A stretch of 64,000 bases of DNA from Rhizophagus irregularis (lineage: Eukaryota; Glomeromycota; Glomeromycetes; Glomerales; Glomeraceae). Where the stretch lies: positions 4,616,501-4,680,500 of the forward strand of contig NC_089442.1 of the NCBI RefSeq assembly GCF_026210795.1, read 5' to 3'. Within the stretch, counting starts at the first letter, position 1; each line of letters starts with the position of its first letter. The position numbers were made by a program, and so were the translations under genes. A model generated the notes under the pieces. The model saw only the letters and a list, made by a program, of their open reading frames with translations. It did not search any database and was not told where the DNA came from. This document shows, piece after piece, positions 36,946 through 49,105 of the stretch.

Positions 36946-38275
36946 ATGATCTTTAGTCAAATGACCCAATTTTGTTTATTCAGACCACCCAAAGGTGGTT
37001 ATTTATCGTTTTTACCAAATGAGATTTTATATATCTTGTTGGATCAATTAGATGATAAAGATCAATATCATCTTTCTTTGACTTGCAAAAAGTTTTATCA
37101 TTTAGTAAGATTGAACTTATTTGGTATCGTGACACCAGTTTGGAAGGATGCGGAAGTTATCGGTTTGGAAAATTTATCCGCATCTTGTTATCGTGATGGT
37201 GTTGTCGTAAATAATTCCTTGTTCATACCAATTCTCGCAAAGAAGGAACCTTACTGTTTATCCATCAACTTAGTTCAAAAACCGTTGAAATTGATTCGAC
37301 ATCCAATTTTAATTGACTTTAATACCGAATCTTTTTATGAACCTTGTGAATTTATAGCAACCGCTGCTATCGGAAATCGTTTATATATATTTGGTGGTAA
37401 AAATTTATACTCAGGAGAAATTACGAACGCATTTTACGAATTAAATATAAATACTTTTGAATTAAAAAAGGTACATCAAAGTCATCATTTGCCTAAACCA
37501 AGAATGATGCACACGTTAAATTCGATCGATAATCACCGATTGGCGTTATTCGGTGGTCGCATGTGCATGAACGGTAATTAAACCCTGCTTATATGATTAT
37601 TACTTGCATACATAAAATGTATTTTGTGTTTATATTAATCTTACATATTTTTTTTTTTTTAATCTAATAATAATTTAAGGTAAATATTACGATTCAAAAG
37701 ATTTTGCAATTTATGATGTAAAGAAAAATTCATGGGAAGTTATAAATAACGAATCCGCATTCGTACCATCAAGAAGATCGAATCAATCTACAATGTTCTT
37801 TAATGATAAACTTTACATATATGGAGGACAACAAATAACCTCATCTTCTACATTGAATCGTATTCACGATGATCCTGATATATGGGAATATGATACATTG
37901 AAGCTTAATTGGAAAAGGTATTTGAATGGATTAACATTATCAGGATTATTATTACCAAAAAATTGTATTTCTACAAGTGGGGTAAATCCATCTAAAAGAT
38001 GTGGTGCAGCGATATTTCCGATACGAAAAAACATAGGAATTTTAGGAGGTATTGAAATGATGCAAATTAATGAAGAAATTCTTACATGGGGTCATATGAA
38101 AATTTTATCACCCATGAAACAAACTTGGGTTCAAGTTAAAGTTAAAGAAATGCCTCGAATTGAATGTGTAGCATTTTATGTCGAATATAAATTTGGAACA
38201 AAAGATATTTTCGTAGTCGGTAAAGATCAAAAAGAAGGAAAAATAATTACTGGATGGATTAAAGACGAACAATAA
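36946..38275 (+). CDS. F-box/kelch-repeat protein (2 exons)
   Basis: Exons 36946-37573 and 37680-38275 (GTAATT donor, phase 1) give 407 aa. An F-box sits near residues 19-55 (LPNEILYILLDQLDDKDQYH, then LTCKKFYHLV). Kelch-type blades follow: IGNRLYIFGGKN, HRLALFGGRM, DKLYIYGGQQ and KNIGILGGIE, each with the hydrophobic-GG signature and downstream Tyr/Trp positions (WEYDTLKLNW). F-box proteins dock on Skp1 in SCF ubiquitin ligases and kelch propellers bind substrates, so this is probably a substrate receptor; the target is unknown. A second Met at residue 6 is a possible alternative start. The number of recognisable blades (about four to five) suggests a complete or nearly complete propeller. 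Confidence 0.8.
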
Positions 38276-40848
38276 AAGACGAACAATAAAAGTAGAACAA
38301 TAAAGTCGAACGGTATAAAAATCGATCAATGAATGAATGAACATTTTAAATCGAACATCGAACATTTTTTTGTTTTCAAAATCGAACATATTGAACATTT
38401 TTTTTTAAAAATGAAATATATCGAACATTTTTTAAACCGAATATATCGAAATATATCGAACATTATTTTCTTTAAAACTAATAATATCAAACATTATTAT
38501 ACATTATTTTAAAACGAATATATCGAATTATCAACATTATTTTTTTTAAAAAAAAAAAAAAAACGACAATTTTTATAAAGCATATAAGAGTATAAGACTT
38601 AATTAAGATTTTTATTTATATAAGAAATTTCTTTCCTTTCAAATTATGTAAAAATTATGTATGTATGTATTTTTGTAATTACAATTTGTTAAGAAAATGT
38701 ATGTCATAAGGTTAAAATTAAGTTTAGATTGTAATTAATTTTAATCAACCAAAAATCCGCATCAAAAATATAAGTTTTTTTCTTCGATTTCAAAAAAAAC
38801 TAATAAAAGTTACAATTTTAAAAAGGAATTTTGAAATACAATAATATTTTTATTTGTATGATAAACTTTTAACAAAAATTATATCACGAATTAAACAATG
38901 ACGTTAATAAGTAACAAAATACTTATGCGGGGTAAAGAAGTACAATATGATTATGATTGAATTGATGCAGATTGATATAAAAAATGACTTAATAAAGATT
39001 GGACCTTTTTTCCATTTTTTCTTATTTAAAAAATATATTTTTATTTCATTTTTACACAAATTGGTGATAATTTTCCGGTTGTACTATGAAATGGTTGAAA
39101 TGTTTCTATTTTCCAAAAATTCGGTTTACAAATATTAAAATATGTAAAAGACCAATCAAACTTAAGAATAACGAATTAGTAATTATTATCTGGCCAAGGG
39201 ATTCGTTTTTAGAATAATATTCCCTAAATGAGAGAATAACAATAAGAAAACCTCATCTGGATAAATTAAAACCTGAATCTGGTTTATCAGTACACGGGAG
39301 CACCTAACTTAAATCCGAAGAAACATGGAAACATGCATGGAGTGTTGAAAGGCTTTTAATGCATCTAGATTTTTTTTTGCAAAAATTTTAAGTGTTCTAC
39401 ATCTTTCCAAATCTAGTTAGAAAAATTCTTCTTTCATAAAATTTAAGTATAAAAGGATCTTATCTTCGCTCCCATTTCTTTTTTCTTTGCGAACGTTGAA
39501 AAGATTTGACGTTTTCCGTTTATGCTGGGGAATTCTCCAAATTATGATAATTAATTAAGCTTTATAAAAATTCGTCAAATAAGAAATCTTTATAAAGAAT
39601 TTCTTAAATATCGTAATAAAAAAATGCATTTTTTTAACGTTTCGGGGCCTACACTTTCGTATTTATCGTCACCAAATAGAGATTACGTCTCATTTCGAAT
39701 TTAAGTTCTTTTTTTTTACAACGATAAAAGTCAATTACGTATGCACTTTAAAAATGATTAAAAATGATTAAAATCTTATTTATTACGTTATTAACTCTTT
39801 CAATTTTTTTTTTCTTTTTTTTTTTTTTAGATTTAAAATCAATCATTTCTCCCTTGTGTTAAATCAAGACAATCTTTAATGATGTCGTTTCTTGAAAAAC
39901 AAGATTTTATTCAAATTCGATCGTTTTTATTTTTTTTTCTGATATACTGTATCTATCACGAAAAGTATTATCGATTTTTGGTTGTCTTTTCTTTTAAAAG
40001 TCAACTGAACATTAAACTGATTAAACTTTATACGTTACACAAAACTCTAAATATCTAATGGGTATTTATACTTTTCAATTCATTTGTTTTTTCTCTTTTA
40101 AACGATAACGCGAAAAAAAAGAATTTGCGCCCATTTCTAATTTTAGTAAGACAAACCATAAATTTAATGGTCCCCCGATCTGCGCTTTTTTATTCATGTA
40201 AATACGTGTATATACGTGTAAAATATATATATATTTGTGTTTCACAATAACTCGGGTATTTCATGGGGTAAACAATAGTTAGGTTAAGAAACATTGTCCA
40301 CATGTCCACATGGTTCTTTTAATATTTTGATATTTTGGAACGTTCATAAGAAACCCATTATTGTGAAACTGACGATGCACCATATTTGATAATATATATA
40401 TTTTAAGGAACCGGTATTGTGAAACTACGATGTTACCATATTTGATATATAATATCCGGTTATTCGGATGTAAAGGTCCCGAATCTATTAAAAATCAGTG
40501 ATTTTTACTATATAAGTTGCCAAAAGTTACCAATAAGTGCCACATTTCCTTATTTACTGTAATACTGTTATTTTTTAAAAAAAAGGGGGAGTGAAAAAGG
40601 GGGTGCATTTAAAATATAACGGACACAATATGACCACTATAAATTCACTTTACAGATTACATAATTAAAATTTTTTTTTATTATTTTCCTTTTTTTTGTC
40701 CAGCAAATAATAATAACATATGGTTGAATTTTTTTTTTTTTGTATACCTCTATATTATGATTAATAATAATAATAAATGTATTTTAATGATTTTAATAAT
40801 AATATAATAAATAAAATAAAAAAAATGTACATATAACTAAATAGTTAG
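38276..40848. other. AT-rich intergenic DNA with short ATCGAACAT repeats
   Basis: No supported gene. Immediately after the F-box/kelch stop, AACAATAAAAGACG and then many short ATCGAACAT or ATATCGAA units recur to about 38530. The remainder is AT-rich with homopolymer tracts; the frame 38947-39138 is not convincing. Confidence 0.55.
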
Positions 40849-41695
40849 TTACAATATTAAAATTGAAATTATTAAAACCAAGCTTCCGACAATTATACCA
40901 AAACTAGATTCTTTTAAATAATAAGTTGAAGATGAATTAGATACAGATTTACTAGTACTTTCAGCATCTGCTGCTGCGATTGACATTGAACCTGAAACGG
41001 TAGCTGTTGGTGTTGGACCTAAAGGTGTTGTAACAATTTGTTGTGGAGGTTGAGATAAATCTTTTGGCCAAGTATAATCTTGAGGAAGATTTATTCCACC
41101 ATACATTCCTTTCTTACAACTTTTTTAATGAAAAAAAAGTAAAATAATATAAATAAGTAACATTATATATATATATAATAAATAATAATAATAATTAATT
41201 TTTATTACTTACTCGTCAGCTACATCAGAAAAGAAAACATATGTTCTATCTTCAGGTACGGCCATAGTAATATTATATGGTTCAGTATGTTGTCCAAGAT
41301 TAAAACCTATTAAATTTAATTGAAATTTAATTAATATATTTTATAATCATAATCATAATTTTTTTTTATAAACATAATTTTTTTTATTACTTACCTCCTA
41401 CTTTACTTTGACATGGATTTTCAAGAGTTGATTCTACTACAGAATGTAAACCTTTACCTGTCCACATCCACCATAATACATTGCCTTTACTAGCAGTGAA
41501 ATTATTTCTACTAAATCCAGTTTCCATATAACCAACTTTAATAACATGATTTGTAAGTGAAATTGGTCCATCCGTTGGATTTGGGTTTCCCGAGGGCAAA
41601 ATTGGATTCACTGAATAGGTTTGTGATTTTACAACAATAACTTGAATAATGAATATTCCCATTAGCATCAAAATTCTTAACTTTTTAGAAATCAT
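40849..41695 (-). CDS. Cupredoxin-fold, GPI-type extracellular protein (3 exons)
   Basis: Exons 41695-41395, 41306-41213 and 41119-40849 join in phase to give 221 aa. A signal peptide covers about residues 1-24. The fold is suggested by GNVLWWMWTGKGLHSVVEST and NPCQSKVGGFNLG, then TYVFFSDVADDCKKGMYGGI. After this come a Pro/Thr/Ser-rich linker and a C-terminal hydrophobic tail (IIVGSLVLIISILIL) typical of GPI signals. In blue-copper relatives the ligands are His, Cys, His and Met/Gln. Here H84 and M137 are present, but the positions expected for Cys and the second His read S127 and D132. The structural cysteines C95 and C133 remain. It therefore may not bind copper in the usual way. Wall or plasma-membrane location is inferred. 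Confidence 0.75.
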
Positions 41696-42520
41696 TTTTG
41701 TAAATTTTTTTTTTTATCCCGTGAAAATAAAATGTTATTATAAAGTTTACTTTGAAGAATGTAAAAAAAACTTGATAAATTTAAAACTTTGATAAATGTA
41801 AAAAATTCAAATTTTCAAAAGTAAAAAAGATTCAAGTTCAAAATATCATTTATTTATAACAAAAAAAAAAATTCAAGAACTTTCGATAGAGAAAAAATAT
41901 AATAAGGAAAATAAGAGATAAAAAAAGATAAAGAAATTTATGAAATGCATTGTAATTATAATATAGTAATAAAGTATTTGGCGGCCGAAAATACGAAACA
42001 AAATATAATCAAAATAATAATTACAAGTGTTTCATAAACACTTTGTTATACTCAATTAACCATCTTTCAAGTATATTTAACGTCTAGTGGATACCGGGCT
42101 GTGTAACTATGATCATGTTTCATATGAAAATCCGGCCGAAATTATTAGCCCAAAATGGCTTCAAAAAATTTGGGGGCAAAAAAAGGTATAAAATTAGTTA
42201 ATAAATCATGTAAATCTGGTCAAGAATGCATATCCGAGACTCCATAACGTCATCCGAGACCGATGACCGATACTTGGCTATTCCAATTTAGTTGTGAAAA
42301 ATAAAATGTATAATACAATGTAAAAGGCTTTTATGAAATGATTTCAAAAGAAAAATAAATATTTTAAAAAGTAATATACAAGTATATATCAAATATAAAC
42401 TATAAGTGATGTTATTGTTCTGTCGATTAGGACTATGCGAGTTTGATTATTTGGAGGATCTACTATTTACCGCAATGACCGAACTTCAAAAAGATCTTTC
42501 ATCCAATTAGTGTACACTAT
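41696..42520. other. Intergenic DNA upstream of cupredoxin-like gene
   Basis: AT-rich, with no gene seen. The first few hundred bases should include the promoter of the minus-strand gene ending at 40849. Confidence 0.5.
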
Positions 42521-43200
42521 CTCTTAATTTAGAGTATAATTATATCATTTTTGGTATAATGATATTACACAATCACTTGCTATGGAAATTTTTGAGCCAT
42601 AACTTTCAAATAATGATAAAATGGATCTTTGGTATCTTAGTATATCCATGAAATATCCCGGTTTTTTTTTTATAATTATATCATTTTTGGTATAAGTGGA
42701 CATTTTACATACAACTACTTTCTATAAAAATTTGCAGGAAAAAAAAAATTATAGCCATAACTTTCAAAAAAATGATAAAATGATCCTAATATCCTAGTAT
42801 ATCCATGAAATATCCATTTTTTTTTAAAAAAAAAAAAATTCTTAATTTAGAGTATAATTATATCATTTTTGTATAAGTGGACATTTACATATATGAAAAT
42901 TTGCAGGAAAAAAAAAAATATGAGAAAAGAACAGCCATAACTTTCAAAGAATGATCTCGGTATCATAGTATATCCATGAAATATTTTTTTTTCTTCGTTT
43001 TTTTTAAAAAATATTAATTTAGAATATAATGATACCATTTTTGGGGTGTCGGCAAAAAGCCGGTTCAATCATGTGACTTCACATTTATTTTTTTATGAAC
43101 TAAAATATGAAAGTCATAGAATAAGTGTATCTTGGCCTCTTGGCCTGCTCTAAAAGTTTGCTTAACTGTCAAGGAAAAACATATGGATGAATACGGGTTC

Positions 43201-43339
43201 CTTAATGTACAGTGAGGGTGTACGATATTAATGTACGAACCGACCGGAGTTAACGTTAACGCTATAACGTGCAAGTGCATAACTCCTAAACTCGGGCCAG
43301 TTCGTACATTAATATCGTACACCCCCATTGTACATTAAG
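43201..43339. mobile_element. 139-bp MITE with 40-bp inverted repeats
   Basis: Arms 43201-43240 and 43300-43339 are inverted copies with only about two mismatches and include GTACGATATTAATGTACGAAC. The loop contains GGAGTTAACGTTAACGCTAT. Related sequence in the opposite orientation occurs at about 43640-43722 (TTATGCACTTTCACGTGATA, GTACGTTAATATCGTAC). Confidence 0.75.
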
Positions 43340-43341
43340 TC

Positions 43342-43633
43342 CAGTGTTCTGACCTGGTCATTTGACCTTTTGAATGATTTATGAAATCATTTGTCATTAT
43401 TCATAATCATTTGTCATTTAGTCATTTCAATCATTTGATTTTGATTGGCTAATATTTATCACATAAATAATCATGCGACTATAATTAAAAAATAGTGAAT
43501 GTAGTGTAGGCAAAAATTATAATGCCGGCCAAAATTACATTCAAATGACCAAGGTCATTTGTCATTTGAGCATTTGAAGCATTGAAAGTGAAATGTCATT
43601 TGTCAGAATCATTTGGTCATTTGCCGAACACTG
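43342..43633. mobile_element. hAT-like MITE, CAGTGTTC termini
   Basis: It starts CAGTGTTCTGACCTGGTCA and ends with the complement of CAGTGTTCGGCAAATGACC. The interior is full of CATTTG and TCATTTGTCATTT motifs. CAGTG termini are typical of hAT elements. ACATTAA occurs on both sides (a TC intervenes on the left), which may be a duplicated target inside the neighbouring MITE family. Confidence 0.5.
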
Positions 43634-44215
43634 ACATTAACAGAGTTTGGGGTTATGCACTTTCACGTGATAGCGTTAAACTCCGGCCAGTGTGTACGTT
43701 AATATCGTACATAAGTTAAGGATGCTCCAAAAATGGACGACAAAATGAAAAAAGTCAAATGTCAAAACCGGTATTCAAAACCCCATGTTGTGCATTAAGT
43801 AAACTTGCACAGCAGGTTAAAATACACGCACCATATGTAACTTGAAAGTTTTATATTTTGGCGAAAAAGTTTTATTTGTAAAAAATAAATAAATAATTTT
43901 AAAAGTCACGTGATCGGACCCGGGCTTTAGACGACCCATTTTTTGGTATAAATGGACATTTACATACAACTGAATGATATGAAATTTGTAAGAAAAAATA
44001 AAGTGAGAAAAGAACAGCCACGACTTTCAAAAAATGATAAATGATTCTGATATCCTAGTATATCCATGGAAATTTCTTTCTTCGGTTTTTTTTTAATTAA
44101 CTATACTATTTTTGGTATAAATGGACATTTACATACAATGGAAAATTTGCAGGAACCATAACCTTCAAAAATGATCCTGATATTCTAGTATATCTATGAA
44201 ATATTGTTTTTCTTT

Positions 44216-44236
44216 TTTTTAAAAAAATATATCTAA

Positions 44237-44273
<37 letters not shown>

Positions 44274-45136
44274 GATAAAAATAATTCTATTTTTATACAT
44301 AGATTCTGGGTGGAAAATTCATCTCGTCTTCGAGAATCTATTATGTCATTCTGTCTATTATGCAGGATAAATTTAACCAAAAATCTTTCATTATTTAACG
44401 GTTTATATACTTAGGGTACGTTACGTTCCTTCTTTCATGATAATGATGATATGTATGATGAATTATCACTTATGATGATCTGGTGTACAGTCTTCCTTGA
44501 AATGGATAACAAAACAAAATTTTACTATTGTGGCGCGGAGTTCTTTTTGGTTTAGTTTTCTATTTTCCGCTTCTTTTTCGTTCTAGTGTTTCGTTATATA
44601 TCATAGGTTTTTTATATTTATGATTTAATAATATCACGTGAGATTTATGGAGATTTAATTCCGGATTACACAATTACACAAGATATTCAATTTCAGTAGG
44701 AAAAAAAACCATAACGTTTATTTGTTCTTAATTACATTTAACCCTTAAGTAACTTATGTGCATAAATGATATAAACATAAATGATTTCCCTATAAAGAAA
44801 TCAAAAAAAAAGTTTATCTTAACGTTTATCAAATAAACAAATCTTTCTTTGTATTTTTTATAATTTTTAAAAATTTTTTCATAGAACACAGAAAAAGTTA
44901 CTTATGCTTAAAATTTTTTGATTTTTTTTGTTGATTTTTTTATAAATTTTTTTAGATTTTTTAACATAATAATAAAAAATAAATTTGTTTTTTTAATTAA
45001 AAAAAAAAATAGAAAAAAAAATAGTAAAGATTGATTTGATTCATTTGATTCTATAATTTAATTATTGGCTATATATTAAATAAATAAAAAAAATCTTATA
45101 TATAATTACAAATTATCTAAATTTAAAAGTAAAAGC
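44216..45136. other. Intergenic DNA with AT microsatellite
   Basis: A long alternating AT run lies at about 44242-44271. No gene seen. The rest is AT-rich sequence downstream of the HMG-box gene. Confidence 0.55.
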
Positions 45137-45778
45137 TTAATAGAAATCGTCATGAAAGAAATTCATATTCAAATCCTCATCTTCATAAATTGGAGTAGGA
45201 GTCCAATGGAATTCTTGCATTAAAAAGTTGTTAATTTCAATATCATCAAATTGAGGATTTTGAATTTGAGGCAGAAAGATATCGCATATATCGTGCCTAA
45301 TTGAAGGACAGATAGGTTCAAGATTGTAAGGATATTGAAGAAAAAATTCTGGTAATAGTTGAACAGATTCCTCCACGATAAAATTATTTGGCTGTTCTCT
45401 AATTGGTACTGATAGGTTTTGAATATCTGGTCGAATTGGTAAAATTGTACGCGGACCTTCCAATATTTGTGATCTTTCACGATAAACCTCTTTCACTCTC
45501 TTTGCAAAATCGCGATATTCGTTCTTTAATTCCTCCTTTTCAAATTTCCAAGCCTCTGATGCCCAACGCGATACTTCTGTCATTTTTGATGGTAATCCAT
45601 TTATCATGAGCACTTTATTATATACCTTACGATATATCATAAATGCATTAGAAGTTTTGCTACGTCCAGATCTTCTCGGTAAGAAATGGTTTGGGTTCAA
45701 CATCAACATACGAGGTGATGAGATAGATACTTTGGGCCGTTCACGTACGAGTGTTTGGAAAGATGCTTGTTGTGGCAT
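45137..45778 (-). CDS. HMG-box protein (MATA-HMG type)
   Basis: A single exon of 213 aa starts at ATG 45778. The HMG box occupies about residues 36-105: RRSGRSKTSNAFMIYRK, then INGLPSKMTEVSRWASEAWK and KEELKNEYRDFAKRVKEVY. The spacing fits the three-helix fold, with Asn-Ala-Phe-Met-Ile-Tyr at the start of helix 1 and the Trp pair of helix 2. Boxes of this type bind DNA in the minor groove; relatives are mating-type and sterility regulators, and arbuscular mycorrhizal fungi are known to carry large families of them. The C-terminal half is acidic and Pro/Asn-rich (PTPIYEDEDLNMNFFHDDFY), like an activation region. Whether it acts in mating identity cannot be told from sequence alone. Confidence 0.85.
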   Translation of the reverse strand: MPQQASFQTLVRERPKVSISSPRMLMLNPNHFLPRRSGRSKTSNAFMIYRKVYNKVLMINGLPSKMTEVSRWASEAWKFEKEELKNEYRDFAKRVKEVYRERSQILEGPRTILPIRPDIQNLSVPIREQPNNFIVEESVQLLPEFFLQYPYNLEPICPSIRHDICDIFLPQIQNPQFDDIEINNFLMQEFHWTPTPIYEDEDLNMNFFHDDFY

Positions 45779-48225
45779 TTTTTTTTGTTTATAGTTTTTT
45801 TTTTCTTTTTTTTTCTTTTTTTTAAAAAAAAAATAATTATTAAATTGATGAAAAATTGATAAAAAGTTGAGGGCTCTTTTATATTAAATTTTTTAATATT
45901 AAATCTTTAATCTCCGACGGAAATGTTTGTTAAAAAAGTGTTTAGAACAATTATGGTAAGATATGATGTCGGTCATATAAATATAAACAAGTAGCTCATA
46001 TAAATATATAAACAATGAAGAAGAAACATATTCTAAAAATATTGTTAAAGTCTTTCACACCTCTTCTTTTCACTACCAATTATAGATTCATCAGCCACTT
46101 AAATTTTCCACGTGATATGAGTACTTTAAAATGAGGGAATTTTATATTGACCTTGTTATCCAAAGGTGGATAGAAAATTATTATATAATTTACTTATATA
46201 TAAAAACTTTCACGAAAAAAAAAAAAAAAAACTTACACATAATTGTATGTAAATATGTAATGTGTAGATCTTAAATTCCGAAACATTTTGATCGTGACTT
46301 TTTTAACATAGCCAACGGTTATAACTTTCCGATTATTTATAAAGTTATATTATTTATAATATGTCGTAATCTTATAACCGGTTCTGGTTCAGTTACTGGT
46401 TCGGTCTTCGGTGATACTAAATGATAATGAAAGGATATAATAATTCATAACCGACTTTTAGTTTATACATGAAGAAAAATAAGAAATAAGAAGAGTTCAA
46501 ATATAACTTTCAAATTCCTATTTAATCAATTTGATACAATTTAGGGGGTAAAAACATTATTTAAGTAGATCGCGCTATCGTTATATGACTGATTATAATA
46601 ATAATAATAAGATTGTTTCTTGTAAATATTTCTGCACATTAAACACATGAAACTTAAAAAAAAAGTTTAAAGTAATATTATAAAGAAATAAAGAGTTTTT
46701 TTTTCCATGTTTTTAATTCTTACGTTTTTTCAATTTATTATTTAGGAAAAAATTTAAAAGAGGGCGTAGTAGCATATATAACAAAAATATAAAAATGATG
46801 ATCCAATTTTGGAATGATATTGACCAACCAATAGGAATCTAATAGGAATATCCTAACTGTATGACCACGAAAAAAAAAAAAACTTATACATTTCATTGAA
46901 TATATTTTTTTAGTTAATTTACAAAGTAGGTCCAAGAAATAATTTAATCTTTCTTGTACATCTTGTACATAAAATTTTTTTTTAGAATCCTTTTTTGGAT
47001 TTTTATTGATGACTGTAAACATCTACAAAGGACGCTCAAATCACATGACTTATGAATAAAAAAACCTGTTTTTCTAATTATTTATAAATGAATTTTCTTT
47101 CAAATGTATTAAATATATTCTTGTGTAAAGTGACACATCGTTACATTATTATTTTTAGTATCACACGGCTGTTTCTTAAAAAAAGAATTCGAAAGAATTC
47201 GATAAGAATTTGTAATATAAAATTATTTATTATTATGTGTATAAATTTATTTATTATTATAAAAAAAAAATTTTTTTTTTATATACATTATACAAAATGT
47301 ATTATTTTTATTTATTACATATAATTTTTATGCATATACATTGAACATATATATTTTATAATATCACTTTGTTTTTTTTTTAAGAAAAAAAATCATGATC
47401 TTGAAAAAATGTAATAACTTAATTTAACTTTAATTACTTTTAAATGATTTCCCCAATCTCTTGCCATTTATTGGCGTCTTTGTTTACGCGTAAATAAAAT
47501 ATAATAAATAATTTTATAGTTTCGTCTTGTAATATAGAAAAGACAATTTTTATCCATGTATAGATCATAGGACTTTGAAAGAAATATCAATGATTTGTAA
47601 CTAAATAAAGAGAAAAATGAAAAAAAAAATAGATGTAATTTATTGATTCAGAAGGAGACTTAAAATCCGATTAAAAGAACCAATCCTAATTCAAAGAAAA
47701 TTTTTCATGAATCTTTTTGGTTTTTTTTTAAAGAAAAAAGAATACAATTATTTTGAATGTTTTTTTTTTACTATTATGATTTCTTTTTATTAGATATTTT
47801 GGTGCAATTCATTGTAACTTAAAATGACATTTAATGTTATGATGTAAAAGAAAAGTGATATTAATAAGATTAAAAAGAAACAACGCGCCTTCCGCGTTCG
47901 TGCTTCTAGAAAAGCCCCATGCATAATCAGTTTGCACCAATCACTGATGGTGATCACCTTACCAGCCACATATTCTCTGTGGAAGTGGCGAGGGAAAGCG
48001 GCTTGAATCGGATCAAATTTGGATTTAAGTATCACACTAGCAATATATCATCGAATGAAATTCAACCTCGTATCATATTGTCTTTCTTTTGTTTCTTCTT
48101 TTATAGATTCACGGCTATTCGGATCATTGATCCGAATGTTGCAAAATCGTTGATCAGTTAAGTGGTTTAAGTAATATCATTTACGTCAGCTGGGTACCAT
48201 TAAAATTAATCCAATCGAGTTATTA
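45779..48225. other. Intergenic DNA with a few dubious frames
   Basis: No gene is supported with confidence. A minus-strand segment at about 47885-48035 reads as protein-like sequence (KSKFDPIQAAFPRHFHREYV) in an island richer in G and C than its surroundings. It lacks an ATG in a good position and ends in a low-complexity tail, so it may be a gene or transposon scrap. The plus frame 47919-48161 overlaps it. Confidence 0.4.
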
Positions 48226-49105
48226 TAAGCCGCAGTAGACAGATTGTTGTCACACAAGAGTTATTATAAACCGCAGTAGAATAGGAAGCTAACGTAAATG
48301 TGAAAACCTAACAATGGACTTTTTTTTTTTAGAACTCGAATTCAAAAATAAAATGCATAGTACTGGTCAAAACTACTGTATAACATATCACAGTCGGTAA
48401 AGTGCCGAAAGCTTTATTTCTTATACCGCAGTAGAATAGGAAGCTAACGTAAATGTGAAAACTTAACAATGAGCTTTTTTTTTTTTATAGAACAATTCGA
48501 ATTCAAAAATAAAATGCACAGTGCTGGTCAAAACTACTGTATAACATATCACAGTCGGTAAAGTGCCGAAAGCTTTATTTCTTGTGCCGCAGTATAATAG
48601 AAAGCTAAACCTAACAATGAACATTTTTTTCTAGAACAATTCGAATTCAAAAATAAAATGCATAGTACTGGTCGAAATTATAGTATAACATGTCACAGTC
48701 GGTAAAGAGCCGAAAGTATGCCGCCGTAGAATAGGAAGTTAACGTAAATGTGTGGACTTTTTTTTTTGGAACAATTCGATTCAAAAATAAAATGTATAGT
48801 ACTGGTCGAAATTACATATATAGTTTTGATTAGAACTACTTGGCACGGAGTTCAAAGCTACTTGTATAACATGTCACAGTCGGTAAAGAGCCGAAAGTAT
48901 GCCGCCGTAGAATAGGAAGTTAACGTAAATGTGTGGACTTTTTTTTTTTAGAACAATTCGATTCAAAAATAAAATGTATAGTACTGGTCGAAATTACATA
49001 TATAGTTTTGATTAGAACTACTTGGCACGGAGTTCAAAGCTACTTGTATAACATACAACAGTCGGTAAAAAGCCGAAAGCTTTATTTCTCATTTTTTTTT
49101 CTTTT
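48226..49105. repeat. Satellite-like array, units of 134-181 bp
   Basis: The motif CCGCAGTAGAATAGGAAG (or CCGCCGTAGAATAGG) recurs at 48271, 48426, 48587, 48721 and 48902, with a partial copy near 48231. Each unit continues with a T-run, AACAATTCGAATTCAAAAAT, ATGCATAGTACTGGTC, ACAGTCGGTAAAGTGCCGAA and often AGCTTTATTTCTT. The last two units share an extra 60-bp segment with TTGATTAGAACTACTTGGC. The frame 48933-49136 crosses the array and is not a gene. Confidence 0.8.

Larger units (their letters stand above)
43045..43935. mobile_element. 0.9-kb non-autonomous element with 10-bp target duplication
   Basis: The element splits a repeat copy. CCATTTTTGG (43035-43044) before it is repeated as CCATTTTTTGG (43936-43946) after it. 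Its ends are imperfect inverted repeats of about 32 bp: GTCGGCAAAAAGCC...CATGTGACTT on the left and the complement of AAGTCACGTGATC...TTTAGACGAC on the right. No transposase frame is seen. A 9-11 bp duplication fits Mutator-like elements, which is a tentative assignment. Smaller elements are nested inside. Confidence 0.6.
42525..44215. repeat. Diverged array of about 140-bp repeats, interrupted
   Basis: Five diverged direct copies begin near 42530, 42672, 42845, 43018 and 44098. Each contains ATATCATTTTTGGTATAA, TTTACATACAA, GAAAATTTGCAGGAA, AGCCATAACTTTCAAA and CTAGTATATCCATGAAAT. The fourth copy is split: its beginning is at 43018-43044 and its remainder at 43936-44080, with a mobile element between. 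Confidence 0.75.

Noticed and set aside
47790-48161. Gene call on the overlapping frames around the GC-richer island
   Set aside because: Protein-like but short, no good start, low-complexity tail, two overlapping readings. Kept only as a note in the intergenic entry.
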